64,000 nt of DNA from JACCSI01 sp963815285 (GCA_963815285.1 CAWFGB010000009.1:186001-250000), one strand, 5' to 3'. Shown: positions 42,974 to 52,520, counted from the first letter of the stretch. Notes: generated from the sequence alone by a model not told the origin. Made by a program: numbers and translations.

Positions 42974-44473
42974 TTACAACGGCGGACTCTGCAGATGATG
43001 ATCCGTATCGCGCTGATATGCCTCCGCTGCGCGCAGCAGCGTCGCTTCGTCGAACATGCGCCCGGTGAACTGCAGTCCAATCGGTAGGCGATCGGGCGAA
43101 AACCCGCACGGGATGCTGATTGCAGGTACACCCGCCAGGTTGGCGCTTACCGTGAAGATATCCGCCAGGTACATTTGCAGCGGGTCATCGGTCTTTTCAC
43201 CCAGCTTGAACGCCGGCGTCGGCGTCGTCGGCATCGCGATCACGTCGGCGACCTTGAACGCCTCGTCGTAATCCCGCCGAAGCAGGGTACGGACCTGTTG
43301 CGCCTTCAGGTAGTAGGCGTCGTAATACCCATGACTCAGCACGTATGTGCCGAGCATGATGCGGCGTTTCACCTCGGCGCCAAACCCTTCATCGCGTGTG
43401 CGCTCGTACATCACCTGGAGCGGCCGGTCGTCTGGCCGGCCGTCCATCGGCCGGCCGTCTTTTTCGGCGCGGGCACGATACCCGTACCGCACGCCGTCAT
43501 AGCGCGCTAGGTTGGACGACGCTTCGGCGGTGGCAATCAGGTAATAGATTGGGATGCCGTACTTGGCGTGCGGTAGCGTCACGTCCACGACGGTTGCGCC
43601 GCGTTCGCGCAGCACATCGATGCTCGCGTTGAACGCCGCAAGCACTGACTCGTCCACGCCGTCGCTGAGCACGTCCCGCGGAATGCCGATGCGTAGGTCC
43701 GACACCTCGCCGGTGAGCGCGGATCGATACGGCGGGACACGCTCCCTCGCCGCGGTCGCATCGCGGGGGTCGGCACCGGCGATGATCTCGAGCAGCAGCG
43801 CCACGTCCTCGGCCGTGCGTCCAAACGGGCCGATCTGATCGAGAGACGATGCGAAGGCGAGCAGCCCATAGCGGGACACGCGGCCGTAAGTGGGCTTGAG
43901 ACCGACAACTCCCGTCAGCGCGGCCGGCTGGCGAATGGATCCGCCGGTGTCCGACCCCAAGGCGCCGGGCGACATGCGCGCGGCCACGGCAACGGCCGAC
44001 CCGCCGCTCGATCCGCCCGGTGTGCGGTTGTCCGCCCACGGATTGCGCGACGCGCCAAAGGCCGAGTTTTCCGTGGACGAACCCATCGCGAACTCATCGA
44101 GGTTCGTCTTGCCGATGACGATGGCGCCGGCGGACTCGAGCCGATCGACAACCGTCGCGTTGTAGGGCGGCACGAACCCCTCGAGGATGCGCGAAGAAGC
44201 CGTGGTCTCGATGCCGAGGGTGGACATGTTGTCCTTGAGCGCAATCGGCACGCCGTGCAGGGGCCCGGTGACGTCCCCGCGCCCTCGCGCCGCATCGAGC
44301 GCACCAGCGCGTTCTAGTGCCTGATCGGTCGCGACGGTGTGGAAGGCGTGCAGCCGCCCGTCGTGTAAGCGGATGCGATCGAGATATGCCTGCGTGGCGG
44401 CAAAGGCGCTCACCTCGCCGGCGGCGATGCGCGCGGTCAGCGCGGCGACGGAGAGGCCGGTCACCTCGTTCAT
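42974..44473 (-). CDS. gatA: Asp-tRNA(Asn)/Glu-tRNA(Gln) amidotransferase subunit A
   Basis: A 499-residue amidase-signature enzyme that frees ammonia from Gln/Asn for transamidation of mischarged tRNA. The Ser-cisSer-Lys triad is present: Lys in ALKDN (near 78), and the Ser pair in TPGGSSGGSA and GALGSDTGGSIRQPA. A low-complexity stretch KDGRPMDGRPDDRP near residues 337-350 comes from a GGCCGGCCGTC repeat in the DNA and is unusual for GatA. Coupled to gatC by ATGA; gatB is not in the window. Confidence 0.94.
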   Translation of the reverse strand: MNEVTGLSVAALTARIAAGEVSAFAATQAYLDRIRLHDGRLHAFHTVATDQALERAGALDAARGRGDVTGPLHGVPIALKDNMSTLGIETTASSRILEGFVPPYNATVVDRLESAGAIVIGKTNLDEFAMGSSTENSAFGASRNPWADNRTPGGSSGGSAVAVAARMSPGALGSDTGGSIRQPAALTGVVGLKPTYGRVSRYGLLAFASSLDQIGPFGRTAEDVALLLEIIAGADPRDATAARERVPPYRSALTGEVSDLRIGIPRDVLSDGVDESVLAAFNASIDVLRERGATVVDVTLPHAKYGIPIYYLIATAEASSNLARYDGVRYGYRARAEKDGRPMDGRPDDRPLQVMYERTRDEGFGAEVKRRIMLGTYVLSHGYYDAYYLKAQQVRTLLRRDYDEAFKVADVIAMPTTPTPAFKLGEKTDDPLQMYLADIFTVSANLAGVPAISIPCGFSPDRLPIGLQFTGRMFDEATLLRAAEAYQRDTDHHLQSPPL

Positions 44474-44766
44474 CCCATCACCCGTGGCACTTTGAAAAGA
44501 CCAGCCTCCGACGCCGCGTCCGGGGCGTTGGCCAGGGCTGCGGATCGTTCGAGCGACGGCACCGGCACATCCTCTCGCTCGGTCGGCCGGTTCATCACGT
44601 GCGATGTCGGAGCGACGCCCGTGGTGTCCAACGCACGAATCTGTTCAACGTAATCGAGAATGCCAGCGAGCTGGCGCGTGAACAGCTCGACCTCGTCAGA
44701 AGTCAGATCGAGGCGCGCGAGCTCCGCGATGGCAAGGACATCCTCTCGTGACAAGGAAGAAGGCAT
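44470..44766 (-). CDS. gatC: Asp-tRNA(Asn)/Glu-tRNA(Gln) amidotransferase subunit C
   Basis: A 98-residue GatC: SREDVLAIAELARLDLTSDEVELFTRQLAGILDYVEQIRALDTTGV is the family core, ending in the usual FKVPRV. It stabilises the GatA-GatB interface. A GATAAT sequence lies 9 nt before the ATG (minus strand, 44776-44781) with no Shine-Dalgarno, a near-leaderless arrangement. Confidence 0.93.
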   Translation of the reverse strand: MPSSLSREDVLAIAELARLDLTSDEVELFTRQLAGILDYVEQIRALDTTGVAPTSHVMNRPTEREDVPVPSLERSAALANAPDAASEAGLFKVPRVMG

Positions 44767-44776
44767 GAATCGCTCA

Positions 44777-45625
44777 TTATCTCAGATTCACGAAGTCGCT
44801 TTCGTCGAGCAGGAAGCACTCGCCGCTGTAGCCACTCCCGGTGAGCTGTTCTCGCAGGCACGCGAGCGCCATCGATCGCTCGTATCGAATCGATAAGTGA
44901 TTCAGGATGAGCGTTCGCACGTTGGCTTCACGAGCGAGCGTGAACACTTCGCGCGAGCTCGCATGGATCGGCGCTCGCCGATCGGTCGGCTCGAGAAAGG
45001 TCGCATCGTGCACCAGCGTGTCAGCGCCGCGAATCAATGCGACCTCCACCGGCATCGCATCGCCAGAATGTGCGAACACGACGTGCGTGAATTCCTCCAT
45101 GATTTGATCGCGGCCGTGTTTCCGGGCGAGCCGCTCGACCTCCGGCTGCGGGAGATCCCCGAACTCAGGTTTCAACCGGCGCCGGGTCTCGAGCACCCGG
45201 TACCCGACCGCTGGTTCAGGGGGCACGTGTGTCACTGCGAAAGCCTCGAGCACACGCTTGCCGTTCAACCGGTGCGACTCGCCGGAATCGAGGGCCGTCC
45301 AGGTCGTGGGGAAGACGACGTCTTGCCAGAGGTCCGAAATGGTCTGGCGGATGGTTTCAACGCCGCGCGCCCCGCGAGGATAGAGCACCGTCCACGGCTT
45401 GTCCGGGGCGCCTTTCCCGAATCGGCGGGCGCCGGCAAATCCAGGAAGCCCGAGCACGTGATCGGAATGACCGTGGGTAATGGCGATCACCGAGGGGCTG
45501 AACACGTTGCTGCCCAGTGCCAGTGGCAGGCCTTCGCCGGCATCGATGACGAGTTGCAGCGACTGATGCCAGAGCCAGTTCGAATACAGGGCGCGACTGT
45601 AGCCGCGCAACTCGGTCGGTGTCAC
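44777..45625 (-). CDS. metallo-beta-lactamase-fold hydrolase (RNase Z-like)
   Basis: A 282-residue MBL-fold protein with the zinc motif THGHSDH (about 50-56), GLPGFAGARR after it, VFAHSGDA near 185, an Asp in LVHDATF (near 207) and a C-terminal NHLSIRY His. This order is that of the RNase Z/ElaC branch, but the start is unusual: it begins directly at the LVIDAGEG strand with an N-terminal part different from typical RNase Z. It could be a tRNA 3'-processing enzyme or a related phosphodiesterase. GTG start with a -10 box 6 nt upstream. Confidence 0.8.
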   Translation of the reverse strand: MTPTELRGYSRALYSNWLWHQSLQLVIDAGEGLPLALGSNVFSPSVIAITHGHSDHVLGLPGFAGARRFGKGAPDKPWTVLYPRGARGVETIRQTISDLWQDVVFPTTWTALDSGESHRLNGKRVLEAFAVTHVPPEPAVGYRVLETRRRLKPEFGDLPQPEVERLARKHGRDQIMEEFTHVVFAHSGDAMPVEVALIRGADTLVHDATFLEPTDRRAPIHASSREVFTLAREANVRTLILNHLSIRYERSMALACLREQLTGSGYSGECFLLDESDFVNLR

Positions 45626-45631
45626 GATTTC

Positions 45632-45637
45632 ACTGTA
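45632..45637 (-). promoter_or_regulatory. -10 box of leaderless MBL-hydrolase mRNA
   Basis: Minus-strand TACAGT ends 6 nt before the GTG at 45625, with no Shine-Dalgarno. Confidence 0.5.
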
Positions 45638-45737
45638 GCCTACGTAGCGCAGGACGGTCCTTCATGGCCGCCGCGTGGCGGCGGATCCGCCCCGGCGAAG
45701 CAACCTCGGGCAGAAAGCCCGCTTGACTCATGTCCGA

Positions 45738-46703
45738 TTACATCACTAGCGTGGCCCTGCGCCGATTGACAGCGGCGGCGAGATCGTTGTCGACACGATC
45801 TCGCAGGCTGGCGGGTGACACCACTTCGATGCGAGGGCCGAAGCCCAGGACCATGAACGCGGCCTGATCTTCGTCGTCGAAGGCCAGGCGCAGCGTGACC
45901 CAGGGATCCACTGGTGAGGACGGCCCGATCACCACAATCTCGGGACACCACTGCTTGAGCGCGTCGGCTGCGTTTGGCTCCATGCGAACGGTCACGCTCA
46001 GCCGGCGGCGCGAGGCCATGAACGCAGTCGTGGACGCCTTCCAGTAGGTCGCGAGGTCGAAGTCCTTGGGGCGTTCACAGGCCGCCTCGAGGACTTTGGC
46101 GCGTTCGATGCGCGACACGCGGAAGGTTCGATAACCGGTTGGCGTGTTCGCCACGAGGTACCAACTGGCGCCCTTGGCGACCAGCCCGAGCGGATCGACA
46201 GGACGGTCGGCGCGCTCCTTATTGCGTTTGCGATAATTGATCAGCAGTTTGCGATCGCGCGACAACGCGTCCTGGACCTGCGGTAGCGTAGACAGATTCT
46301 CCACGCGTCCGTACCAGCCCGTCGTATCGACGAACAGCCGTTGGCGCATCGCCGCGGCGCGTTGTCTCAAAGTGGTCGGAAGCGCGGCGACGAGCTTGTC
46401 GAGGGCGCGCTCGGCCGCGGCCGCCAGACCTGGGTCGCCGACAACGCGCGGCTGTGACATCAACAGGCCGCGCAGCTCAACATCGTCAAGCGCGGGAACG
46501 CGTGTTCGCCACTTGTCGTCGAGCTGCCAGCCGCCACGGACGCCGCGCAGCGCGAAAACTGGCACGCCGGCGGCGCTGAGCGCCTCCATGTCGCGATGCA
46601 CGGTTCGCTCAGACACTTCGAGGCGGGCGGCGAGCTCGCGGCTGGTTTGTTTGCCGTGCGCCTGTAACACCAGCAGAGCCGAAAGAAGGCGGTCAGCTCG
46701 CAT
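45738..46703 (-). CDS. YafY-type transcriptional regulator (HTH + WYL)
   Basis: A 321-residue regulator with an N-terminal winged helix-turn-helix (RLLSALLVLQAHGKQTSRELAARLEVSERTVHRDMEAL) and a WYL domain (KLLINYRKRNKERADRPVDPLGLVAKGASWYLVA, about residues 148-182, where WYL is seen) plus the C-terminal WCX region. WYL domains sense nucleic-acid or small ligands. It is divergent from the RND efflux operon, and the palindrome ATGACACAGGATGTCAT lies between them, so it may control itself and the pump. Confidence 0.9.
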   Translation of the reverse strand: MRADRLLSALLVLQAHGKQTSRELAARLEVSERTVHRDMEALSAAGVPVFALRGVRGGWQLDDKWRTRVPALDDVELRGLLMSQPRVVGDPGLAAAAERALDKLVAALPTTLRQRAAAMRQRLFVDTTGWYGRVENLSTLPQVQDALSRDRKLLINYRKRNKERADRPVDPLGLVAKGASWYLVANTPTGYRTFRVSRIERAKVLEAACERPKDFDLATYWKASTTAFMASRRRLSVTVRMEPNAADALKQWCPEIVVIGPSSPVDPWVTLRLAFDDEDQAAFMVLGFGPRIEVVSPASLRDRVDNDLAAAVNRRRATLVM

Positions 46704-46732
46704 CGTCTGTGATGAATGGCGTGAGCAAAACT

Positions 46733-46749
46733 ATGACACAGGATGTCAT
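46733..46749. promoter_or_regulatory. palindrome ATGACA-N5-TGTCAT, candidate WYL-regulator operator
   Basis: A perfect 17-bp inverted repeat 30 nt from the regulator start and about 160 nt before the RND adaptor start. Half-site spacing (11 bp centre to centre) suits a helix-turn-helix dimer. Confidence 0.5.
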
Positions 46750-46910
46750 GTTTCGGGCGTTAGGGTTGTGTGATCGACGCATGTAACGAAAGTGAACCCC
46801 ATGTCGTGCAACGACCACGGTTCGTTGGCATCTAACGGTGTAGCGAGCGGTATACCCAATGTTTGGGCTGGCTTTCCTGCGCCGCCCTCGGCCTTGATTC
46901 GGATCCCAAA

Positions 46911-48041
46911 ATGACTTTTCAGTTCAAGAGCTTCTTGACGCTTGTACATGCCGGCGGTCTGGCATTGGCGTCCCTGTTGATCTTGGTGTTGGCCGCGTGC
47001 AGCGGGGACGGCACAGCTGGGGCGGCCGCTGGCCAAGGCGGGCCAATGGCCATGGGCGTGGAAACGGTCCTGCTGGCTCCCCAATCCGTTGAGCGCAAAA
47101 GCGAGTACATCGCCACGGTGAAATCGCGTCGGTCGACCACCATTCAGCCACAGGTCGAAGGCTTCATTACGGCGATCAGCGCCCGCCCCGGCCAGCGCGT
47201 GAGTCGCGGTACACCGTTGATGCAGATCGACTCCGGACGGCAGCAGGCTGCCGTCGCAAGCCTCGAATCCGTGCGGGCTGCTCGTGAAGCTGATGTGCAG
47301 TTCGCCCTGCAGCAGGCCGAGCGCATGAAGACGCTGTACGAGGCCGGCGCGGTCAGCCAGCAGGAGCTTGAGCAGGCTTCGACGTCAGTGCAGACCTCGC
47401 AGGCGGAACTGCGGTCAACTGAGGCGCAGATTCGCGAACAACAGGTCGAACTCGCCTATCACCGTGTGACATCTCCCACAACTGGGATCGTGGGCGACAT
47501 CCCGGTTCGTCTCGGCGACCGTGTCACACATTCGACGGTGCTGACCACGGTAGACGAGAACGCCGGGCTCGAGCTCTACATCAACGTGCCGGTCGGGCAG
47601 GCAGCGGGCCTCAAGAACGGCCTGCCGGTGCGCATCGTCGACGACGCAGGCAAGCCGCTGGCGACGAGCGAGCTCAACTTCGTCTCGCCGGCCGTGGACA
47701 CGGCAACGCAGTCGGTACTCGTCAAGGCGCCGCTCGAGGCCAACGCGCCGTTCCGTACCGATCAGTTCGTTCGCACGCAGGTAATCTGGGACAACAGCCC
47801 GGCGCTGACGGTGCCGCTCGTCGCCGTTACGCGCGTGACCGGTCAGTACTTTGTCTACGTCGCCGAAAAGGGAGACGGCGCCACGCTGGTGGCGCGGCAG
47901 CGCCCGGTGCAGCTCGGACCCGTCGTCGGCAACGACTATGTCGTGTTGAGCGGTTTGACCGAGGGCGAACAGCTCATCGTGTCGGGCGTGCAGAAGATCG
48001 GCGACGGCATGCCCGTCACCGTACAGCAGGCGGTTCGCTGA
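46911..48041 (+). CDS. RND efflux membrane-fusion (adaptor) lipoprotein
   Basis: A 376-residue adaptor. The signal ends in the lipobox LVLAAC with the acylated Cys near residue 30. Then come the barrel-sandwich half IQPQVEGFITAISARPGQRVSRGTPLMQID, a coiled-coil hairpin (about 95-160) and the second half HRVTSPTTGIVGDIPVRLGDRVT. The ATG at 46911 is chosen over a TTG at 46863 because it gives a proper lipoprotein signal. It links the RND pump to TolC. Its stop overlaps the pump ATG by 1 nt (TGATG). Confidence 0.92.
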   Translation: MTFQFKSFLTLVHAGGLALASLLILVLAACSGDGTAGAAAGQGGPMAMGVETVLLAPQSVERKSEYIATVKSRRSTTIQPQVEGFITAISARPGQRVSRGTPLMQIDSGRQQAAVASLESVRAAREADVQFALQQAERMKTLYEAGAVSQQELEQASTSVQTSQAELRSTEAQIREQQVELAYHRVTSPTTGIVGDIPVRLGDRVTHSTVLTTVDENAGLELYINVPVGQAAGLKNGLPVRIVDDAGKPLATSELNFVSPAVDTATQSVLVKAPLEANAPFRTDQFVRTQVIWDNSPALTVPLVAVTRVTGQYFVYVAEKGDGATLVARQRPVQLGPVVGNDYVVLSGLTEGEQLIVSGVQKIGDGMPVTVQQAVR

Positions 48042-51000
48042 TGTTCAGTATTCTCTTCATTCGTCGACCGATTCTCGCCACGGTCTGCTCGCTGCTCATC
48101 ATCATCGCGGGCGCGCTCGTGATCCCGATTCTCCCGATCGCGCGTTATCCGGAGCTGGCGCCGCCCTCAGTGACCGTGACGGCGTTCTACACGGGCGCTA
48201 ACGCCCAGGCCGTCGAAAGTGCGGTCACCACGCCGCTCGAACAGACCATCAACGGCGTCGAGGGCATGACCTACATGACCTCGTCGAGCACCAACAGCGG
48301 GGTCTCGACGATCACGGTCACGTTCGAGGTCGGTCGCAATCCAGATCTCGCTGCAATCGACGTGCAGAATCGGATCAACCAGGCGCTCGGGCGGATGCCG
48401 ACCGAAGTACGCACCACGGGGATTACCGTCGTCAAGAACACGGCTGGTTTTCTCGGCGGTCTTGGCTTCTTTTCGAGCGACAACCGCTACGACGAACAGT
48501 TCATCAGCAACTACGTGGACATGTACGTCAAGGAAGCCCTCAAGCGCGTGCCCGGGGTCGGCAACGTCATCCAGTTTGGTGAGCGCAAGTTCGCCATGCG
48601 CCTCTGGCTCGACCCGGCGAAGCTGGCGGCGCTCGATCTGACGGCCGGCGATGTAGTTGCCGCGTTGCGCGAGCAGAACCTGCAGGTGGCGGCGGGGGCC
48701 CTGGGGGATGCGCCCGCGCCCGGCGATCAGCTTTATCAGATCAGCGTGCGCGCGATGGGCCGGCTGACCGAGGTTCAGCAGTTCGCCGATGTCGTGGTCA
48801 AGGCCGGACGCGATGGATCCCTTGTGCGCGTGCGCGATGTCGGCCGCGTAGAGCTGGGGGCCGAGACTTACTCGTCCAACCTCCGGTTCGGCGGTCTTGA
48901 GGCGACCGGCCTCGGCATTCAGTTGTTGCCTTCGTCCAATGCCATCGCAGTCTTCCAGGGCGTCCGCGAGGAAATGGAGCGGCTCCAGCGGGATTTCCCA
49001 CCGGGGCTCGAATGGCGCGTCGCATTCGACAACGTCACCGTCGTCCAGGAATCCATCATCGAAGTGGTGAAGACGCTGGCCGAGGCGATTGGGCTCGTCG
49101 TGCTCGTGATGTTCCTGTTCCTCCAGAACTGGCGAAGTACGATCATCCCGGCCATCACCATCCCGGTGTCGCTTGTCGGGACCTTCGCGTTTCTCTACTT
49201 GTTCAATTTCTCGATCAACACGCTGACGATGTTTGGCATCGTGCTAGCGACCGGCATCGTCGTCGACGACGCGATCGTCGTGATCGAGAACATCGAGCGC
49301 CACATGCGCGAGTACGGCAAACCGGCCCTGCAGGCCGCGATCGACGCGATGCGCGAGGTGTTCAGTGCGGTCGTGGTCATCGGCCTGGTGCTGGTGGCGG
49401 TGTTCGTGCCGGTGGCGTTCTTCCCGGGAACGACCGGCAGGCTCTACCAGCAGTTTTCGCTGACCATCGCCTTCGCGACAATCCTGTCGGTGTTCAACGC
49501 CGTGACCTTGACCCCTGCGCTTTCGGTGCTGCTGCTCGACAAGGAGAGCCACTCTCATGGCCGCTTCTTCAACTTCATCAACCGCGTGATCGACAGCAGC
49601 ACGAGCGTCTACATGAAGATCGTCGGCAGGGCAGTGCAGTGGCGACTGGCCATGTTGGCGCTGTTTGTCGTCGGCTTGGGGGGGACGTGGGCGGTCTTCC
49701 AGGCGGTTCCGGCGGCGTTTGTGCCGCAGGAGGACGAAGGCTACTTCATGACCATCATCCAGGCCCCGCCCGGCGCATCGCTCGAATATACGACGCGCAT
49801 CGCCGAACAGGCCGAGAAGATCGTCTTCGCGGAGCCGGAGGTCAACGCCGTGTTTTCCGTGCTGGGGTTCAGCTTCTCGGGCGCGGCGCCCAACAACGGG
49901 ATGATGTTCGTGCGCCTGAAGGATTGGGCCGAGCGGCCCAACGAGGATCAATCGCTCGACGCGGTTCTCGGCCGGCTGAGCGGTCAGTTGTTTGGCATTC
50001 CTGGAGCCATGGCGATGGCCTTTGCGCCGCCTGCCATTCAGGGGCTGTCAGTGTTTGGAGGCTTTCAGTTCGAGGTGCTCGACCAGAGCGGCGGCGAAAT
50101 CGGCGGGCTGGCGAGCGCAACGCAGGCGCTCATTGCCCAGGCCAATCAGAGCGGTCGTGTCGCCGGGCTGTTCACGTCGTTTCGTGCCGATGATCCGCAG
50201 ATCGTCGTCGACATCGACCGCGACCGCGCCCGCAGCCTGGGCTTGCCGCTGCGCGAAGTCACCGACGCCTTGCAGGTGTTTCTGGGCTCGCAGTACGTGA
50301 ACGATTTCGACTTCAACAACCGCGCATATCGCGTGTACGCCCAGGCCGATCAGGGATTCCGCGCCGATGCCGGCGACCTGCGTCAGCTGTATGCGCGTTC
50401 GCAGACCGGAGAGATGGTGGCACTCGACACGGTTGTGCGCCTCAACGAAACGACCGCACCGCAGGTGATCAGCCATTTCAACATGCTTCGATCCGCCGAG
50501 ATCACGGGCAATCCGGCGCCGGGCGTGAGCTCGGGTGAGGCCATCGTCGCCATGGAGGAACTGGCGGAGCAGACGCTACCTGCGGGATTCACCTTTGCGT
50601 GGGCCGGACAGTCCCTCCAGGAGATTCGGGCCGGTTCGCAGGCCGGCTACATCTTCGCGTTGAGCATCTTGATTGTCTACCTCGTGCTCGCCGCCCAGTA
50701 CCAGAGCTGGGTATTGCCGTTCATCATCCTGCTGGGCGTTCCGCTCGCGGTGTTCGGCGCGCTCAGCGCGCAGCTGATACGCGGCTTCGCGAACGACGTG
50801 TTTTGTCAGGTCGGTCTCGTGATGCTGGTTGGCTTGGCAGCGAAGAATTCGATCCTGATAGTCGAGTTTGCCGAGCAGCTGCGTGAGGGCGGCAGCTCCA
50901 TCATCGAAGCCGCGCTGGGGGCCGCCCGCATCCGGCTGCGCCCAATCCTGATGACCTCGCTCGCGTTCATCCTGGGCGTGATGCCGCTCGCATTTGCGAC

Positions 51001-51157
51001 CGGCGCCGGCGCAGCGGCACGCAATTCGGTGGGTACCGCGGTGGCCGGCGGCATGATCGCGTCGACGATCCTCTCGATCGTGTTCATCCCGGTGCTGTAC
51101 GTGATCATCCGAACGTTCGTTCCAGGCAAGGTCCGGACCACGGAGAACGCCGCGTGA
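48041..51157 (+). CDS. RND multidrug efflux permease (HAE1/AcrB type)
   Basis: A 1038-residue proton-driven pump. Twelve-helix architecture with two large periplasmic loops. The start FSILFIRRPILATVCSLLIIIAGAL is typical, and the first loop opens with PITVTAFYTGANA-like sequence (PPSVTVTAFYTGANAQAV). Helix 4 carries GIVVDDAIVVIENIERHM, in which the paired Asp of the proton relay (VVDDAIV) is present. The C-terminal half has GLAAKNSILIVEFAEQLREGG. Substrates are unknown. Co-translated with the adaptor upstream and TolC gene downstream. Confidence 0.95.
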   Translation: MFSILFIRRPILATVCSLLIIIAGALVIPILPIARYPELAPPSVTVTAFYTGANAQAVESAVTTPLEQTINGVEGMTYMTSSSTNSGVSTITVTFEVGRNPDLAAIDVQNRINQALGRMPTEVRTTGITVVKNTAGFLGGLGFFSSDNRYDEQFISNYVDMYVKEALKRVPGVGNVIQFGERKFAMRLWLDPAKLAALDLTAGDVVAALREQNLQVAAGALGDAPAPGDQLYQISVRAMGRLTEVQQFADVVVKAGRDGSLVRVRDVGRVELGAETYSSNLRFGGLEATGLGIQLLPSSNAIAVFQGVREEMERLQRDFPPGLEWRVAFDNVTVVQESIIEVVKTLAEAIGLVVLVMFLFLQNWRSTIIPAITIPVSLVGTFAFLYLFNFSINTLTMFGIVLATGIVVDDAIVVIENIERHMREYGKPALQAAIDAMREVFSAVVVIGLVLVAVFVPVAFFPGTTGRLYQQFSLTIAFATILSVFNAVTLTPALSVLLLDKESHSHGRFFNFINRVIDSSTSVYMKIVGRAVQWRLAMLALFVVGLGGTWAVFQAVPAAFVPQEDEGYFMTIIQAPPGASLEYTTRIAEQAEKIVFAEPEVNAVFSVLGFSFSGAAPNNGMMFVRLKDWAERPNEDQSLDAVLGRLSGQLFGIPGAMAMAFAPPAIQGLSVFGGFQFEVLDQSGGEIGGLASATQALIAQANQSGRVAGLFTSFRADDPQIVVDIDRDRARSLGLPLREVTDALQVFLGSQYVNDFDFNNRAYRVYAQADQGFRADAGDLRQLYARSQTGEMVALDTVVRLNETTAPQVISHFNMLRSAEITGNPAPGVSSGEAIVAMEELAEQTLPAGFTFAWAGQSLQEIRAGSQAGYIFALSILIVYLVLAAQYQSWVLPFIILLGVPLAVFGALSAQLIRGFANDVFCQVGLVMLVGLAAKNSILIVEFAEQLREGGSSIIEAALGAARIRLRPILMTSLAFILGVMPLAFATGAGAAARNSVGTAVAGGMIASTILSIVFIPVLYVIIRTFVPGKVRTTENAA

Positions 51158-52416
51158 TTTGTCGAGTGCTGCTCGTCTGGCTGTGCCTCGTGGGCATGGC
51201 CAGCGCCCAATCGACAGTAACAGTTGAGCAGGTGACTTTCGACGACGCGATCCGGCTCGCACTCGAACGAAATCCAACGATCGCCGAATCAGCGCAAGCG
51301 ATTCTGCGGGCCGATGCGCTGCTGCGGGAAGCGCGGACGGTGTATCGGCCCACGGTGAGCGCCAACGTCACGACGACCTTCTTGGATGCTCAGCGCGGAT
51401 TCGACGAGTTCGTGACTCAGCCCCGTACCCAGTCGCTGGTGAGTGCATCGGTCTCGTATCCGGTGCTGGCGGCGGCCCGCTGGGCACAGCAGGCGCAGGC
51501 GCAGGATCAAATCCGCGTCGCGCGGTTCAGCGTGGATGAAACGCGGCGGCAGATCGCGCTCGCCACGGCGCAGGCATATCTTGCCGTCATCGCGCAGCAG
51601 CGCCAGGTCGAGGTCGACGAGCGGGCGCGCGAGAACGCCATCGCACACGTCGAGTACGCCCGGGCACGGTTGGAGGGCGGGTTGGGGAGCCGCTTGAACG
51701 AACTGCGCGCCTCACAGGAGCTCTCGACCGACGAGGTACTACTCGAGAACACCCGGTTGGCGCTTCGGCACGCGCAAGAAGCGCTGGGGGTGCTCGTGGC
51801 AGCCGGCGGGCCGATCGATGCCGCCGCGGAGCCGGGTCTCGAGCTGGCTGCGAGGCCGAGCGATGAATCCTGGCTCGGTGCGCGTCCTGACGTGCAGCTG
51901 TTCAGCGCACAGATCGGTGCGGCCGACCGCGTGGTGGGCGACAGCTGGCGCGACTGGGTACCGACGGCCACGGCGTCGTTCGAACCCCAACTGCTGACGC
52001 CGTCCAGCGTGTTTGCTCCGTCACGCACCTGGCGCGGCTTCCTGCAGTTCTCTGTGCCGGTGTTCGACGGCGGGACACGCAGCGTCGCGAAGCGTCAACG
52101 GCAGATCGAGCTCGAGACCGCGCGGATTCAGCTCACCGACGTCGAGCTGCGGGCGCGTTCGGAGCTGCGGACGGCGGAAGCGGCAGTCGAGAGCACTGAA
52201 CGCGGGCTTCAGCACGCCCGGCTGGCGGCGCAGCATGCGGCTGAGGTGCTCAAGATCACCGACGTCGCGTTCCGCGCCGGCGCGACGACGAACATCGAGC
52301 TGATCGATGCGCAGCGCGGCACCCGAGACGCGGAGACCGCGGCAGCCCAGGCGGAGGACCGCGTGCGTCAGGCGCGGCTCGATCTGCTCGTCGCACTTGG
52401 CAGGTTTCCGCAGTAG
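51154..52416 (+). CDS. TolC-family outer-membrane efflux protein
   Basis: A 420-residue protein with a signal peptide (ICRVLLVWLCLVGMASA) and two OEP repeats (DDAIRLALERNPTIAESAQAI about 30-50, and a second helical half after about 230). It forms the outer-membrane channel of the pump. GTG start overlaps the RND stop (GTGA). The gene ends 8 nt before a repeat array. Confidence 0.92.
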   Translation: MICRVLLVWLCLVGMASAQSTVTVEQVTFDDAIRLALERNPTIAESAQAILRADALLREARTVYRPTVSANVTTTFLDAQRGFDEFVTQPRTQSLVSASVSYPVLAAARWAQQAQAQDQIRVARFSVDETRRQIALATAQAYLAVIAQQRQVEVDERARENAIAHVEYARARLEGGLGSRLNELRASQELSTDEVLLENTRLALRHAQEALGVLVAAGGPIDAAAEPGLELAARPSDESWLGARPDVQLFSAQIGAADRVVGDSWRDWVPTATASFEPQLLTPSSVFAPSRTWRGFLQFSVPVFDGGTRSVAKRQRQIELETARIQLTDVELRARSELRTAEAAVESTERGLQHARLAAQHAAEVLKITDVAFRAGATTNIELIDAQRGTRDAETAAAQAEDRVRQARLDLLVALGRFPQ

Positions 52417-52424
52417 GGGGCTCA

Positions 52425-52515
52425 CAGGCTCGGCCGGCCGCACCCGGCCGCACCCGGCCGCACCCGGCCGCACCTGGCCGCACCCGGCCGCACTTGGCCG
52501 CACCCAGCCCCACCC
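52425..52515 (+). repeat. tandem array with 10-nt unit GGCCGCACCC (about 8 copies)
   Basis: After GGCTCGGCCGGCCGCACCC the unit CGGCCGCACC repeats about seven more times, with single-base variants (CACCTGG, CACTTGG, CACCCAG) towards the right end. It ends 6 nt before the -10 box of the MEMO1 gene. Not coding, and without spacers, so not CRISPR. Confidence 0.85.
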
Positions 52516-52520
52516 GGTTG

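Noticed and set aside
49012..50193. 393-codon plus-strand frame inside the RND permease
   Set aside because: Out-of-frame shadow of the pump gene, Arg-rich composition, no start signal.
52425..52515. CRISPR-like array
   Set aside because: Units are 10 nt and directly tandem, with no spacers and no cas genes in the window.
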